DNA of 64,000 nucleotides. It comes from Candidatus Hebobacterum abditum (GTDB lineage: Bacteria > Armatimonadota > Hebobacteria > Hebobacterales > Hebobacteraceae). Positions 17,608 to 25,732 of the stretch are shown one piece after another (the stretch's first letter is position 1; the number at the start of each line of letters is the position of its first letter). The notes beneath the pieces were generated by a model, which saw only the letters and a program-made list of their open reading frames with translations, was not told the DNA's origin and ran no database searches. The translations under genes and the position numbers were made by a program. The stretch covers positions 1 through 64,000 of the forward strand of contig JALGXW010000014.1 in the NCBI GenBank assembly GCA_029821875.1, written 5' to 3'.

Positions 17608-18822
17608 ATGGGGGAGCTGCCGGACTTGAGCGAGGAAGAACTCGAAGGCCTCACCCCAGTCGCTCAGATGTACTACAGGTGGGCGAAGTGGGCCATCGGA
17701 GTGCTGGGGGAAGAGGAGTGGCGGCGGCTGGGGAAGGTGCGCGAGAGCTGGAGTTCGCCCCAACACGTCTCCTTCGTGCTCGGCTTCTGGCTCATCCCTG
17801 CGGCGGCCCTCTTCGTGTGGAGTCTCGCCGTACGTGAGCCCCCGCTGCCCTGGCTCGCCGTGGTCACCGGTGCGGCGATCGTACTGCAGCAGACGAGTTG
17901 GTGGCGGGCGCGCCGTGCGTACAAGAGGGCCAAGGCCGAGGTCACCCGATTTGCCACCGATGACCCGCGACGGTTGGCCACGCTCATCGCCCTCGGCGAT
18001 GACCTCGCCGGACGCATCCGGGGGCCGATGACGCCCGAGGAGGAAGAGCGGGAGTCAGATCACACGGTGGCATTCCTCCACGAGCAGTTCGTGCAGCCGG
18101 CAAAGGCGCAGCTTGCCGAGCAGGAGTGGCGGAAGCTTGTGTGGCTGCGCGACTGGCGCGAGAGATTCCACGCGGCGAGGAACATCTCGCTGCTCTTCAT
18201 CGTGGTGGTGCTACTGCCGCTCGGCTTGGTCGCCTACACCTCCGCGCACGAGTGGGCCTCACGGCCGGTCAGCCTCCGGCTGCCTCCGGTGCTGCTCGTG
18301 ATTCCCCTTGTACCGGCTATCGCCGGGCTCGGGATGTGGCTCGTCGGGCGCGCTCTCACGCGGGAGCTGGAGCGACTCTCCGAGGGCGGGCGCGATGCAG
18401 AGGCAATCGCCAGGGGCCTGCAGGATGATCTGGAGGCTGCGCGCGTCGCGGGAGACAAGGCCGGGTGGGTAGCGGCCGCACGGGAGGAGAACCGCCCCTG
18501 GACGGCCTGGATTCGGACTGAGTTCTCCGGGCTCCACCTGCTGCTGTGGGTGGCCTTGCTCCTTGTGCCAGTGTACGACCGATGGCAGTACAGCGCCCCA
18601 AAGTGGGTGGGGCCGCTTATGGTCGCAGCTCTCCTCCTCTGGGTGGCCAAGCTCATCGCGTGGTTCCTGCTGCTGTGTACTCAGGGTGGAGGGAAGGTGC
18701 TCCATTACTACCGGTACGCTGGCACGTGGCGCGGGATGTGGCCGTCGCTGTTTGTCGTGTTGGGCGCCATTACTGTGTTCGGCTTGCTCTGCCTGGGCGT
18801 CAGCGACGTGCTGGGACGGTGA
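17608..18822 (+). CDS. Multi-pass membrane protein, unknown function
   Basis: Protein of 404 residues; start MGELPDLSEEELEG after GGAGGGGCAAGCAG. About seven hydrophobic segments can be counted: near residues 55-75, 82-98, 195-215, 228-250, 315-333, 340-362 and 375-397. The soluble stretches (100-185 and 250-310) are highly charged and helical, with EEEERESDHTVAFLHEQFVQPAKAQLAEQEW suggesting a coiled coil (only part is quoted here as a landmark). No enzymatic motif is apparent. It follows the ankyrin gene by 55 bp on the same strand. Similar pairing of charged helices and membrane segments occurs in the TPR protein at 32110-33300, but I see no clear homology. Confidence 0.75.
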   Translation: MGELPDLSEEELEGLTPVAQMYYRWAKWAIGVLGEEEWRRLGKVRESWSSPQHVSFVLGFWLIPAAALFVWSLAVREPPLPWLAVVTGAAIVLQQTSWWRARRAYKRAKAEVTRFATDDPRRLATLIALGDDLAGRIRGPMTPEEEERESDHTVAFLHEQFVQPAKAQLAEQEWRKLVWLRDWRERFHAARNISLLFIVVVLLPLGLVAYTSAHEWASRPVSLRLPPVLLVIPLVPAIAGLGMWLVGRALTRELERLSEGGRDAEAIARGLQDDLEAARVAGDKAGWVAAAREENRPWTAWIRTEFSGLHLLLWVALLLVPVYDRWQYSAPKWVGPLMVAALLLWVAKLIAWFLLLCTQGGGKVLHYYRYAGTWRGMWPSLFVVLGAITVFGLLCLGVSDVLGR

Positions 18823-18889
18823 CCAACGCGGCCGCCCATGGCGCCCCGCGCCCCTTGCCCAGCACCGGGCTCCGGGCCAGGCCGGAGGC

Positions 18890-18922
18890 GGCGGGACTCT
18901 TCGCTGCGCTCAGAGTGACAAC
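18890..18922. repeat. Dispersed TTCGCTGCGCTCAGAGTGACA repeat copy
   Basis: A copy of the CTTCGC-T-CGCTCAG-(A/G)-TGACA repeat in the spacer before the aminotransferase gene. Other copies are at 30623-30652, 31051-31077 and 31141-31166. Such repeats recur in intergenic regions of many uncultured bacterial genomes. Confidence 0.6.
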
Positions 18923-19006
18923 GAGGGTCAGGAGCCTGTCTCCCACCCCATAGGAACCCCCTCCTCGGCCGGAGAAGTAGAGCGCCATCAGTAGAGGAGG
19001 TCCCCC

Positions 19007-20203
19007 TTGGAGGCGAGTCTTAGGAAGAAGGTTCTGAAGCGCGGGCTGTCGGAGCGGTGGCAGTCCGAGCCGATGTTGGGCACGGATTACGGCGAGGAGG
19101 AGATCGAGGTCGTCGTCGCCACCATCCGCGCCTCGATGGAGCCGTCGGTTGGGTTCGGGTTCATCACCGACGAGTTCGACGTCTTCGAGCGCGAGTTCGC
19201 CGACTACTGCGGCACCGAGCACGCGGTCTCCATCTGCACGGCCAGCGTCGGGCTGGAGATAGCGATGCGCTGCCTCGACCTGCAGCCCGGCGATGAGGTC
19301 ATCTGCCCGAGCATCAACTTCGTCGCCGCGCCGATGTCGGTGCTGGGGCACGGCGGGAAGCTGGTGCTGTGTGAGGTGGATCCGCGCACCCTGTGCGCCG
19401 ACCCCAACGATGTCGAGAAGCGCATGACTCCCCGCACACGCGCCCTCCTCATCACCCACATGAACGGCCTCTCCGCGCCGATGGACGACTTCTTCGAGCT
19501 GGCCGAGCGCCACCCCAATCCCGACTACGGGCCGCCGAAGGTGATCGGCGACGCGGCGCGGGCGGCCGGCGGCGGCTACAAGGGAGGGAAGATCGGCAAG
19601 TGGGGCTGGATGACGATCTTCAGCTTCCACACCATGAAGAACATGTCCACCCTGGGCGAGGGCGGCATGATCACCACCGATGACGGCGACATCGTGCCGC
19701 GGCTGCGGGAGATGCGCCAGTTCGGCGGCGAGCACTGGGGATCGAGCTATAAGATGACCAAGGTGCAGGCCGCCGTGGGGCCGGTGCAGCTTAGCCGGCT
19801 CGATGGTTTCATCGCGGCCCGCCGCAAGCTGGCCGAGCAGAGGACCAAGCTGCTGTCGGGATGTCCCTGGCTGACGCTGCCCCATGAGCCCGAGGACTGC
19901 TACCACTCCTACTACATGTACACCATGTTCGTGCCGCGGGAGTGGGGCGGGAAGAAGCGGGACCGGCTGATCTCCCTGCTCGACGATGAGTACGATGTCG
20001 AGTGCCGCATCTTCAACCCGCCGGTGCACAAGACGGTCGCCTTCGTCGCACGCCACACCGAGGGCCAGGAGCTTCCCCTGTCCGAGGAGCTGGGCGGCCG
20101 CATCATCTGCCCGCCGATTCACCCGACCATGTCGGAAGAGGACAACGAGTACATCGCCGCCGCCGTGTGGGAGGCGGCGGAGAAGATCGCGGCGGAGGGG
20201 TGA
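19007..20203 (+). CDS. DegT/DnrJ/EryC1-family PLP-dependent aminotransferase
   Basis: Sugar aminotransferase-type enzyme of 398 residues, normal length for the family. It begins at TTG, six nucleotides after AGAGGAGG. The internal-aldimine lysine is Lys211 in FSFHTMKNMSTLGEGG; the PLP-pyridine Asp is Asp182 in VIGDAARAAGG. The fold-I landmarks GTEHAVSICTASVGLE, GDEVICPSINFVA and YKMTKVQAAVGPVQL are present. Family members transaminate keto-sugars for surface polysaccharide, or act on inositol- or AHBA-type substrates; the substrate here is not determinable. It stands alone, without nucleotide-sugar genes next to it, among membrane and surface genes. Confidence 0.92.
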   Translation: MEASLRKKVLKRGLSERWQSEPMLGTDYGEEEIEVVVATIRASMEPSVGFGFITDEFDVFEREFADYCGTEHAVSICTASVGLEIAMRCLDLQPGDEVICPSINFVAAPMSVLGHGGKLVLCEVDPRTLCADPNDVEKRMTPRTRALLITHMNGLSAPMDDFFELAERHPNPDYGPPKVIGDAARAAGGGYKGGKIGKWGWMTIFSFHTMKNMSTLGEGGMITTDDGDIVPRLREMRQFGGEHWGSSYKMTKVQAAVGPVQLSRLDGFIAARRKLAEQRTKLLSGCPWLTLPHEPEDCYHSYYMYTMFVPREWGGKKRDRLISLLDDEYDVECRIFNPPVHKTVAFVARHTEGQELPLSEELGGRIICPPIHPTMSEEDNEYIAAAVWEAAEKIAAEG

Positions 20204-20214
20204 TGGGGTCCAGC

Positions 20215-20243
20215 GGGAGGCCGATCTGTCTTCTTGACTGACT
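20215..20243. repeat. Repeat GGAGGCCG-TCTGTC-TCTTGACTGAC, copy 1
   Basis: About 27 bp nearly identical to 21241-21267. One copy lies upstream of each of the next two genes (CPBP protease and DUF2330 protein). It contains TTGACT, so it could carry a shared -35 element, but I do not see a well-spaced -10. Confidence 0.5.
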
Positions 20244-20343
20244 TCCATGGTGAGCCAGTGTCACTGGTCGCGGTCCGTGGTTTCCAACGCTGCCATAGAG
20301 AATCACAGGCTCAGGACGTGGTAGTGTCCGTCGGAGCGGAGAG

Positions 20344-21201
20344 ATGACGGTCTTCAGAGGCAGCGCTGGCGACGTCCGGTTGGTGTGGAGACTGCTGATC
20401 ATCGTTGTGCTATCTGTGGTCGTTGCCGTCCTTCTCCGCTTCATACCCATCTTTCTCTACACCGCGATTCTGGTACGCAGCGGCATGGCCCAGGAAAGCG
20501 CGCTCGCCACGGCCAAGCAGGCCGTCTTCGAGGGCCCGATCTGGTCAACTGTGCTCGGCGTTCTCAACGCCGCCATGTACTTCTTGCTCGTCTGGTTCCT
20601 GGTAAGGGTGATCGAAAGAGGCGGCTTCCGGTGGCAGGATGTGGGCCTGGACTGGCGGCGCAGCAGTCTGCCGAGCTTGGTCCTCGGCGGCCTGCTCGCC
20701 CTGGCCATGTACCTTGCCAACGGGGCGATCGATCAAGGCCTCGTCTCTCTCTCGCCCGCCATGCGAGTCATCCTGTCAGGCCTTGGTGAGCCGCGAACGC
20801 TGCAGGTGCTGGTTCTCTGGATCGCGATGGGCTTCGGCGAAGAGATCGTATTCAGGGGGTACGTGCAGACCAGGCTCGTGGAGCGACAGGGCGCGATAGT
20901 CGGAGTTCTGCTGGCCAGTATCATCTTCACCTTGGTGCACCTCGCAGTCAGGCCGCTGACGCCTCTCGCCCTCCTGTCCGGCATCATCCTATGGACGGCA
21001 ATGGGCGCTCTGTATCATTGGGCCAGATCACTCTATCTCGTGGGGATGTACCACGGGATCGCGAACGGCCTATCGAACGCCTTCCCCCTCGAGGCCCCCG
21101 AGCACGCAGGTCTGATCGTGCATGCTGTGACGCTGCTGCTGGTTGTGATTGTCGCCCTCTATAGGTCACGGGCTTCCCGAGTCACCGCCAATCCCACGTG
21201 A
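20344..21201 (+). CDS. CPBP-family intramembrane metalloprotease
   Basis: Membrane protein of 285 residues of the CAAX-prenyl-protease/bacteriocin-processing (CPBP, Abi) family. The three family motifs are visible: EExxxR in FGEEIVFRGYVQ (about residue 163), FxxxH in IIFTLVHLAV, and HxxxN in GMYHGIANGLSN. Several transmembrane helices surround them (about 15-38, 72-92, 105-125, 150-162, 180-200, 205-225, 255-275). Family members cleave membrane or lipid-modified peptides, or serve as adaptors. The ATG is preceded by CGGAGCGGAGAG, a moderate SD. No bacteriocin genes are adjacent. Confidence 0.9.
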   Translation: MTVFRGSAGDVRLVWRLLIIVVLSVVVAVLLRFIPIFLYTAILVRSGMAQESALATAKQAVFEGPIWSTVLGVLNAAMYFLLVWFLVRVIERGGFRWQDVGLDWRRSSLPSLVLGGLLALAMYLANGAIDQGLVSLSPAMRVILSGLGEPRTLQVLVLWIAMGFGEEIVFRGYVQTRLVERQGAIVGVLLASIIFTLVHLAVRPLTPLALLSGIILWTAMGALYHWARSLYLVGMYHGIANGLSNAFPLEAPEHAGLIVHAVTLLLVVIVALYRSRASRVTANPT

Positions 21202-21240
21202 GCAGCCGTGGCCCCAATGCCGCGATCGACGGCCCCCGGC

Positions 21241-21267
21241 TGGAGGCCGGTCTGTCGTCTTGACTGA
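21241..21267. repeat. Repeat GGAGGCCG-TCTGTC-TCTTGACTGAC, copy 2
   Basis: Second copy of the repeat at 20215-20243, ending about 22 bp before the DUF2330 start codon. Confidence 0.5.
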
Positions 21268-21288
21268 CGTGCCGGAGGGGCACATACT

Positions 21289-23028
21289 GTGTCTGCAATG
21301 AGGGGGCTGGTTATCGTAGCGTTAGCCGTCTCACTATCCGTCGGCGCGGCCGCGGTGTGGGCGGACGGGAAGTTCTTCAGCGCGGCCAATGACGTCATGC
21401 AGCCCGACCAGAAGGCCCTGCTCTGGCATGACGGCGGCCGCGAGACACTGCTGCTCCAGGTGAAGTACGAGGGGGACGCAACCGACTTCGGCTGGGTGGT
21501 GCCCGTGCCCGAGCGCCCCAAGCTCGACGTCGCCTCTTCCGATATCTTCTACGAGCTGGCCTGGATCACGCAGCCAGTACACGTGACGGCCTGGTGGTCG
21601 AAGCATCGGGGAATGGTGGCGGGCGGCGTCGAAGGTGTCACCGTCGTCGAGCAGGCCCAGGTCGGGCCCTATGACGCGACGGTCCTGGCGGCGACCGATG
21701 CCAGGGGCCTCACCGCCTGGCTGGAGGAGCACGGCTACGCCATGCCGCCGGGCGCGGCCCGCGTGCTGAAGAGCTATGTGGACCAGCAGTGGTACTACGT
21801 GGCCGTGCGGATCAACGCGCAGCGGGTGTACGATCAGCTCCTGGCCGACCTCCAGCAGATCGACCCCGAGATCGAGAGCCTGGAGGAGGCGCCCGGCCAC
21901 GTGGCTGACCGTATCTTGACGCTCTCGGACGAAGCGCCGGGCCGGGGAGAGCGCCAGCTTCAGGCACTGGTCGAGGTCCTTGCTGACCGCCCGCCCGCCC
22001 CACTTCTGCGGCTGTTCGCGAGAGGCGAGCACACACTGCAGAGACTGCTGGATGCCTATGGTGCCCACGGCGAGGTGCGTGCGCGGCTGTTGGGCAAAGT
22101 CATCGGTGTGGAGTTCACAAGGCGCTTCCGGTCGAGCACTAGTCTGAGCGAAGAAACACTTGCCGAGGCTGCGCGAGAGGCAGTCCGAGGGCCTGCAGGC
22201 CCCGCTGACGACCCTGTGGGCGCGTTTGCGAAGCAGGCGCGCCGGGACATCTTGCAGGGCGTCCCGTGGCCGGAGTCTGCGGCAGCTTCCGTCATGTCGC
22301 ATCTGCGTGAACCTCGCGGCCGTGTCTCGGCCCAGACCGAGGCGAGTGGCAGATACGTATACGAGAGCTTCTCGAGGCTAGTCGCAACGCAGTCTGAGGT
22401 CCCGCCTCTATCTTACGAGGCCATCAGCGACCTCAGGTCCGAGGTCGAGGAGAGGCGCCTCCGCGCGTCGGACTGGGGCGAGTCCATGGTCGAGTTGCTG
22501 CAGACCCGACGGGCGCTGCATTCGGACATCGCGGGGGAGGTCGCGGACAGAGTGGGTGGTGTGGAGATGGCCCTTTCTTTCGGCGCCATCGAACCACTTC
22601 GCCTCGACTTCGACTGCAAGGAGCTGGTCTATCCGCTCCACATGACTAGCCTCAACGGCGCGCCGGTGGACCTGCAGCTCTACGTGCTGTCAGACCATCG
22701 CATCGGGGCGGAAGGATTCGAGACCACCTTCGCCGGGCGGCTCGACGAGCAGTCACTGCACTACGCGCCGGAAACAACGAAGCTCGTCGCGGCGGGGCGC
22801 GATTACCTCACCGAGCTACGGGCCACGCTCGCGCCGGAGCAGATGACGGCCGACCTCCTCTTCGCCCGCGCCGCCACCGACGAACCCTATCGGGAGGAGA
22901 TCGTCCGCGGCGGGCCCCCATCCCCGTTCATCGTCATCGTCGCGATCGTGTTGCTGATCGCTGCCGTGGGAGTAGTGACGATCATCTACTCCAGTGTCCG
23001 ACGGGCCCTGGCCAGGCGCCGCGCTTGA
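21289..23028 (+). CDS. DUF2330-domain secreted protein with C-terminal membrane anchor
   Basis: Protein of 579 residues starting at GTG after CGGAGGGGCACATACT; an ATG three codons later is possible. It has a signal peptide (to about VWA-DG at residue 26), then a DUF2330 domain: FFSAANDVMQPDQKALLWHDGG and ATDFGWVVPVPERPKLDVA are typical family motifs. A second conserved block FDCKELVYPLHMTSLNG lies near residue 445. A single membrane helix is near 540-565, followed by a basic tail (RRALARRRA) that should face the cytoplasm, so the bulk is extracytoplasmic. The biochemical function of DUF2330 is unknown. The central 230-400 region is variable and helical. Confidence 0.88.
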   Translation: MSAMRGLVIVALAVSLSVGAAAVWADGKFFSAANDVMQPDQKALLWHDGGRETLLLQVKYEGDATDFGWVVPVPERPKLDVASSDIFYELAWITQPVHVTAWWSKHRGMVAGGVEGVTVVEQAQVGPYDATVLAATDARGLTAWLEEHGYAMPPGAARVLKSYVDQQWYYVAVRINAQRVYDQLLADLQQIDPEIESLEEAPGHVADRILTLSDEAPGRGERQLQALVEVLADRPPAPLLRLFARGEHTLQRLLDAYGAHGEVRARLLGKVIGVEFTRRFRSSTSLSEETLAEAAREAVRGPAGPADDPVGAFAKQARRDILQGVPWPESAAASVMSHLREPRGRVSAQTEASGRYVYESFSRLVATQSEVPPLSYEAISDLRSEVEERRLRASDWGESMVELLQTRRALHSDIAGEVADRVGGVEMALSFGAIEPLRLDFDCKELVYPLHMTSLNGAPVDLQLYVLSDHRIGAEGFETTFAGRLDEQSLHYAPETTKLVAAGRDYLTELRATLAPEQMTADLLFARAATDEPYREEIVRGGPPSPFIVIVAIVLLIAAVGVVTIIYSSVRRALARRRA

Positions 23029-23093
23029 CGACACACGACCTCTCACCGTAGTCTGACACCGCAAACAGCCCGAAGCGACTGAAAGGAGCACTG

Positions 23094-23984
23094 ATGCCTG
23101 CGAGCAAGCGACTCTCGGTGAGGGGGTATCTGCTTCACCTCACACACTATGACCCGATGTGGATGCGGCGCAAGGCGCGGGAGAAGCCCTTCGATCTGGA
23201 GGTGGCGCTGGAGATGGTGCAGGCGCTGGGGGAGGAGGGGTTCAACCTGCTGGTGATCGATATGGCCGACGCGGTGAAGTACAGGTCCCACCCCGAGCTG
23301 GCGAAGCACTATACCGTGCCGATGGGCCACCTCGCCAAGCTGGCCGCGGCGGCGCGGGAGGCGGGGCTGGACGTGGCGCCGAAGCTCAACTTCTCCCAGA
23401 GCCGGTGGCACCATCATAATGATTGGATGCGCGGCCCCGACGAGCTCTGGTACGAGCACTTCGACGATGAGCCCTACTGGAAGAAGGCCTTCGAGCTGAT
23501 CGACGAGCTGATTGGCGCCTGCCGGCCGAAGCGGTACTTCCACGTCGGCATGGACGAGGACCACGACCGGTCCTACACGCAGTATGCGGAGGCGATCAAG
23601 ACGCTTCGGGCGGGGCTGCGGAAGCGGAAGCTGAAGACGCTCATCTGGAACGACACCGCCATCGAGTACCCGCCGGGGATGGCGCATGCCGAGAAGTCGC
23701 TGGCCGCCGAGCAGGCCATCCCGAAGGATGTTGTGCAGATCATCTGGCGCTACGATGCGGTGCCGGCGGCGGCCATTCGGCGGGTGGCGCGGCGGGGCTT
23801 CGAGGTGTGGGGCGCGCCCGGATCCCGTGACCCGGCGATGGCGGCGGAGTTCCGGGAGGCGGTCGTCGGGGCGGGCGGAAAGGGCCTGCTCATGACAACC
23901 TGGCGGCCGGTGCAGAGGTCGACGCGGAAGGACTTCCTCGCCGGGATCAGACGAATGGGACTGGTGTACCGGGGCGAGGCCTAG
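23094..23984 (+). CDS. GH20-like TIM-barrel protein (HVGMDED motif)
   Basis: Protein of 296 residues; start after GAAAGGAGCACTG. Paralogue of 11315-12250. Shared landmarks are LLHLTHYDPMW, a barrel strand NLLVIDMADAVKYRSHPEL, APKLNFSQSRWHHHNDW, the YFHVGMDED motif that matches the GH20 HxGxDE acid/base site, and a C-terminal TTWRPVQRSTRKDF against TTWRPTIPRHRQSH. There is no signal peptide, so a cytoplasmic role on imported sugars is likelier than secretion. A degenerate copy of its 3' end lies at 25456-25535, between the first two prepilin genes. Confidence 0.8.
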   Translation: MPASKRLSVRGYLLHLTHYDPMWMRRKAREKPFDLEVALEMVQALGEEGFNLLVIDMADAVKYRSHPELAKHYTVPMGHLAKLAAAAREAGLDVAPKLNFSQSRWHHHNDWMRGPDELWYEHFDDEPYWKKAFELIDELIGACRPKRYFHVGMDEDHDRSYTQYAEAIKTLRAGLRKRKLKTLIWNDTAIEYPPGMAHAEKSLAAEQAIPKDVVQIIWRYDAVPAAAIRRVARRGFEVWGAPGSRDPAMAAEFREAVVGAGGKGLLMTTWRPVQRSTRKDFLAGIRRMGLVYRGEA

Positions 23985-24248
23985 CGTAGGCAAGAGGATG
24001 CGCCCGCGGGAGCCCGAAGAATGGGGCCTGTGTATCACATGGACAGCTAGCCTGGCCGACTTGCAGTTGGGTATGATGGAAGTGGCAGGCAATAGCTCCA
24101 ATGCGCAGATTCGCGCTACGACTCCCCCTCGACAGGGAGGCCACTATAGGTGGAAGGGAGGTGACGGGACGGCACGACGGCCTCTGAGGGGACGGGCGCG
24201 TTTTCAATGGGGATGCAAATCCCACTCTAACTGGAGGTGTGTTTTGCG

Positions 24249-25352
24249 ATGAGACGGCGGAAGGGATTCACTCTGATCGAGCTGCTGGTTGTCATCGCGA
24301 TCATCGGCATCCTAGCAGCCATGGTCTTTCCCGTTTTCGCAAGGGCGCGCGAATCCGCGCGCAAGGCGGTGTGCCTCTCGAACGTGAAGAACATCGCCCT
24401 GGCCATTCAGATGTACCTGGCGGACAACAACGACACTCTCCCTCCCAGCGAACACAGGCTGGAGGTGGAGGAGTACTTCCAGACTGTTCCGGGCGGCGAT
24501 GACGTGTGCCGGCCTGGTGAGGACAACGAACGCGCCGACTTCTTCGCCAATTGGGGCAACCCGTATCTGCGGTGGCCGGTTATCTTGGATGAGTACATCA
24601 AGAACCGCGACGTGTGGAGCTGCCCGAGCGCGAAAGTCACCGGCGGCGCCACCTTCATTCTCCCCGGGCCGGATTGGCTAACCTACCTGCGGGTCAACGA
24701 GGGAATGTGGGGCGGAGGCTACTCCACGCCGATGGGCGGCCCCTGCAACCGCTCCTGGCCGCCAGGCTGGGGCGGCGAGGTGACGGACTCCATTCTCCAG
24801 CAGCGGATCGCAACGGCCTTTGGGGTATCCGGCATGTGGGTGGATCCCGTCCACAAGGCCTTCGTCCAGTCGGTCGGCGTCAGGGAAGGCTACCGCGACG
24901 TGAAGCTGGTATCGGTTCAGGACCCGGTCCGGTGCCTGATCGCCGCTGATGCGGGGGTTCTGGTCGGATCCATCGACAGTCCCGGCGTACTGGCCTACCC
25001 TGATACCTGCTGTGCAGAGTGCTCCGGAGTCGCGTACTACATGTGGGGGGCATGGCCCGATCCCGACGGATGCCCAGATGGGAGCTACTGCCCGGAGTGC
25101 GTGGAGATTCACGCCAACATCAACTGGGCCAGGGACCCGGACGCGAAGAGGGCCAGCACGCGACACCTCGGCGGCAGCAATATGGGATTCCTCGATGGCC
25201 ACGCGGCATGGGCCTCCGCCCAGGCCATCATCGCCATGGCCAACGAGGGAGATCTCGAGGGTGTAGGATGGTGGTGCTATCCCGGCACCTCCCTGGAAGG
25301 CCATAAAGCTGAGTGCGGAACGCCCGATCCGGGCATGGTCTTCCTGTGGTAG
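24249..25352 (+). CDS. H-X9-DG type IV pilin-like pseudopilin, copy 1
   Basis: Secreted or pilus-associated protein of 367 residues. The ATG at 24249 gives the classic short prepilin leader MRRRKG followed by F+TLIELLVVIAIIGILA, cleaved before Phe and N-methylated in this class. The helix continues into FPVFARARESARKAVCLSN. The C-terminal domain has the H-X9-DG box (RHLGGSNMGFLDGHAAW) and Cys-rich pairs (CCAEC, CPDGSYCPEC) that may form disulfides or bind metal. SD is TGGAGGTG. Such H-X9-DG pseudopilins occur in large families in Armatimonadota and Planctomycetota and are thought to be processed with a type II-like machinery not present in this window. Confidence 0.92.
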   Translation: MRRRKGFTLIELLVVIAIIGILAAMVFPVFARARESARKAVCLSNVKNIALAIQMYLADNNDTLPPSEHRLEVEEYFQTVPGGDDVCRPGEDNERADFFANWGNPYLRWPVILDEYIKNRDVWSCPSAKVTGGATFILPGPDWLTYLRVNEGMWGGGYSTPMGGPCNRSWPPGWGGEVTDSILQQRIATAFGVSGMWVDPVHKAFVQSVGVREGYRDVKLVSVQDPVRCLIAADAGVLVGSIDSPGVLAYPDTCCAECSGVAYYMWGAWPDPDGCPDGSYCPECVEIHANINWARDPDAKRASTRHLGGSNMGFLDGHAAWASAQAIIAMANEGDLEGVGWWCYPGTSLEGHKAECGTPDPGMVFLW

Positions 25353-25399
25353 GACAACAGGTCAGGCCTCCACCTGACCGAGATATGTGAGCGAACGAT

Positions 25400-25435
25400 G
25401 GCGGAGCGCCCATCCTGGGCGCTCCGCCTCGTTTC
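25400..25435 (+). terminator. 13-bp stem terminator after prepilin copy 1
   Basis: GGCGGAGCGCCCA and TGGGCGCTCCGCC flank a TCC loop (25400-25428), followed by TCGTTTCTC. The same element follows prepilin copy 3. Confidence 0.8.
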
Positions 25436-25455
25436 TCGCGGGCGGCGGGCGAGGG

Positions 25456-25535
25456 CGGCCGGCCCAGGGTTGAGGCGGAAGGATTCGCTGGCGCGGCTCC
25501 GAAGAATGGCGTCAGTCTGCCGCGGCGAGAGTCAA
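25456..25535 (+). pseudogene. Remnant of a GH20-like gene 3' end
   Basis: About 75 bp align to the last codons of the GH20-like gene at 23094-23984 with one 1-nt gap. RKDSLARLRRMASVCRGE matches RKDFLAGIRRMGLVYRGE. No start, no upstream body; a decayed leftover of a tandem duplication whose unit probably included both the GH20-like gene and a prepilin gene. Confidence 0.6.
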
Positions 25536-25554
25536 GCGGGTCAACCCGCGGTGG

Positions 25555-25732
25555 GGCGTGCTGTAATAGTAGGTGGCCGTCCTAGTTGGGGGAGCACGCG
25601 TTGCGGCATCCCTCGACGAGAGACAGCTGCAGGCGGAAGGGAGGTGACGGGAGAAGACACGACAGCCTTCGAGGGATCCGGCGCGTTTTCGTTGCGAATG
25701 TGAACTCTACTCCAAGTGGAGGTGCATTTCGA
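25555..25732 (+). promoter_or_regulatory. Conserved promoter/leader of prepilin copy 2
   Basis: About 175 bp that match 27138-27313 almost base for base: GTGCTGTAATAGTAGG (likely -10 at 25562-25567), then a leader containing GGAAGGGAGGTGACGGGA and GGCGCGTTTTCG, ending in GTGGAGGTGCATTTCGA before the ATG. A shorter, more diverged version precedes copy 1. Retention of a long leader may mean regulation, or only recent duplication. Confidence 0.55.

Noticed and set aside
18800-20248. 482-residue minus-strand frame opposite the aminotransferase
   Set aside because: Its content is the complement of the DegT gene, which has PLP motifs and an SD; the antisense frame is a high-GC artefact.
25586-25732. 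In-frame N-terminal extension of prepilin copy 2 (and the same for copy 3 from 27167)
   Set aside because: Prepilin leaders are short; the strong SD GTGGAGGTG directly precedes the internal ATG, and the upstream part is a conserved non-coding leader.
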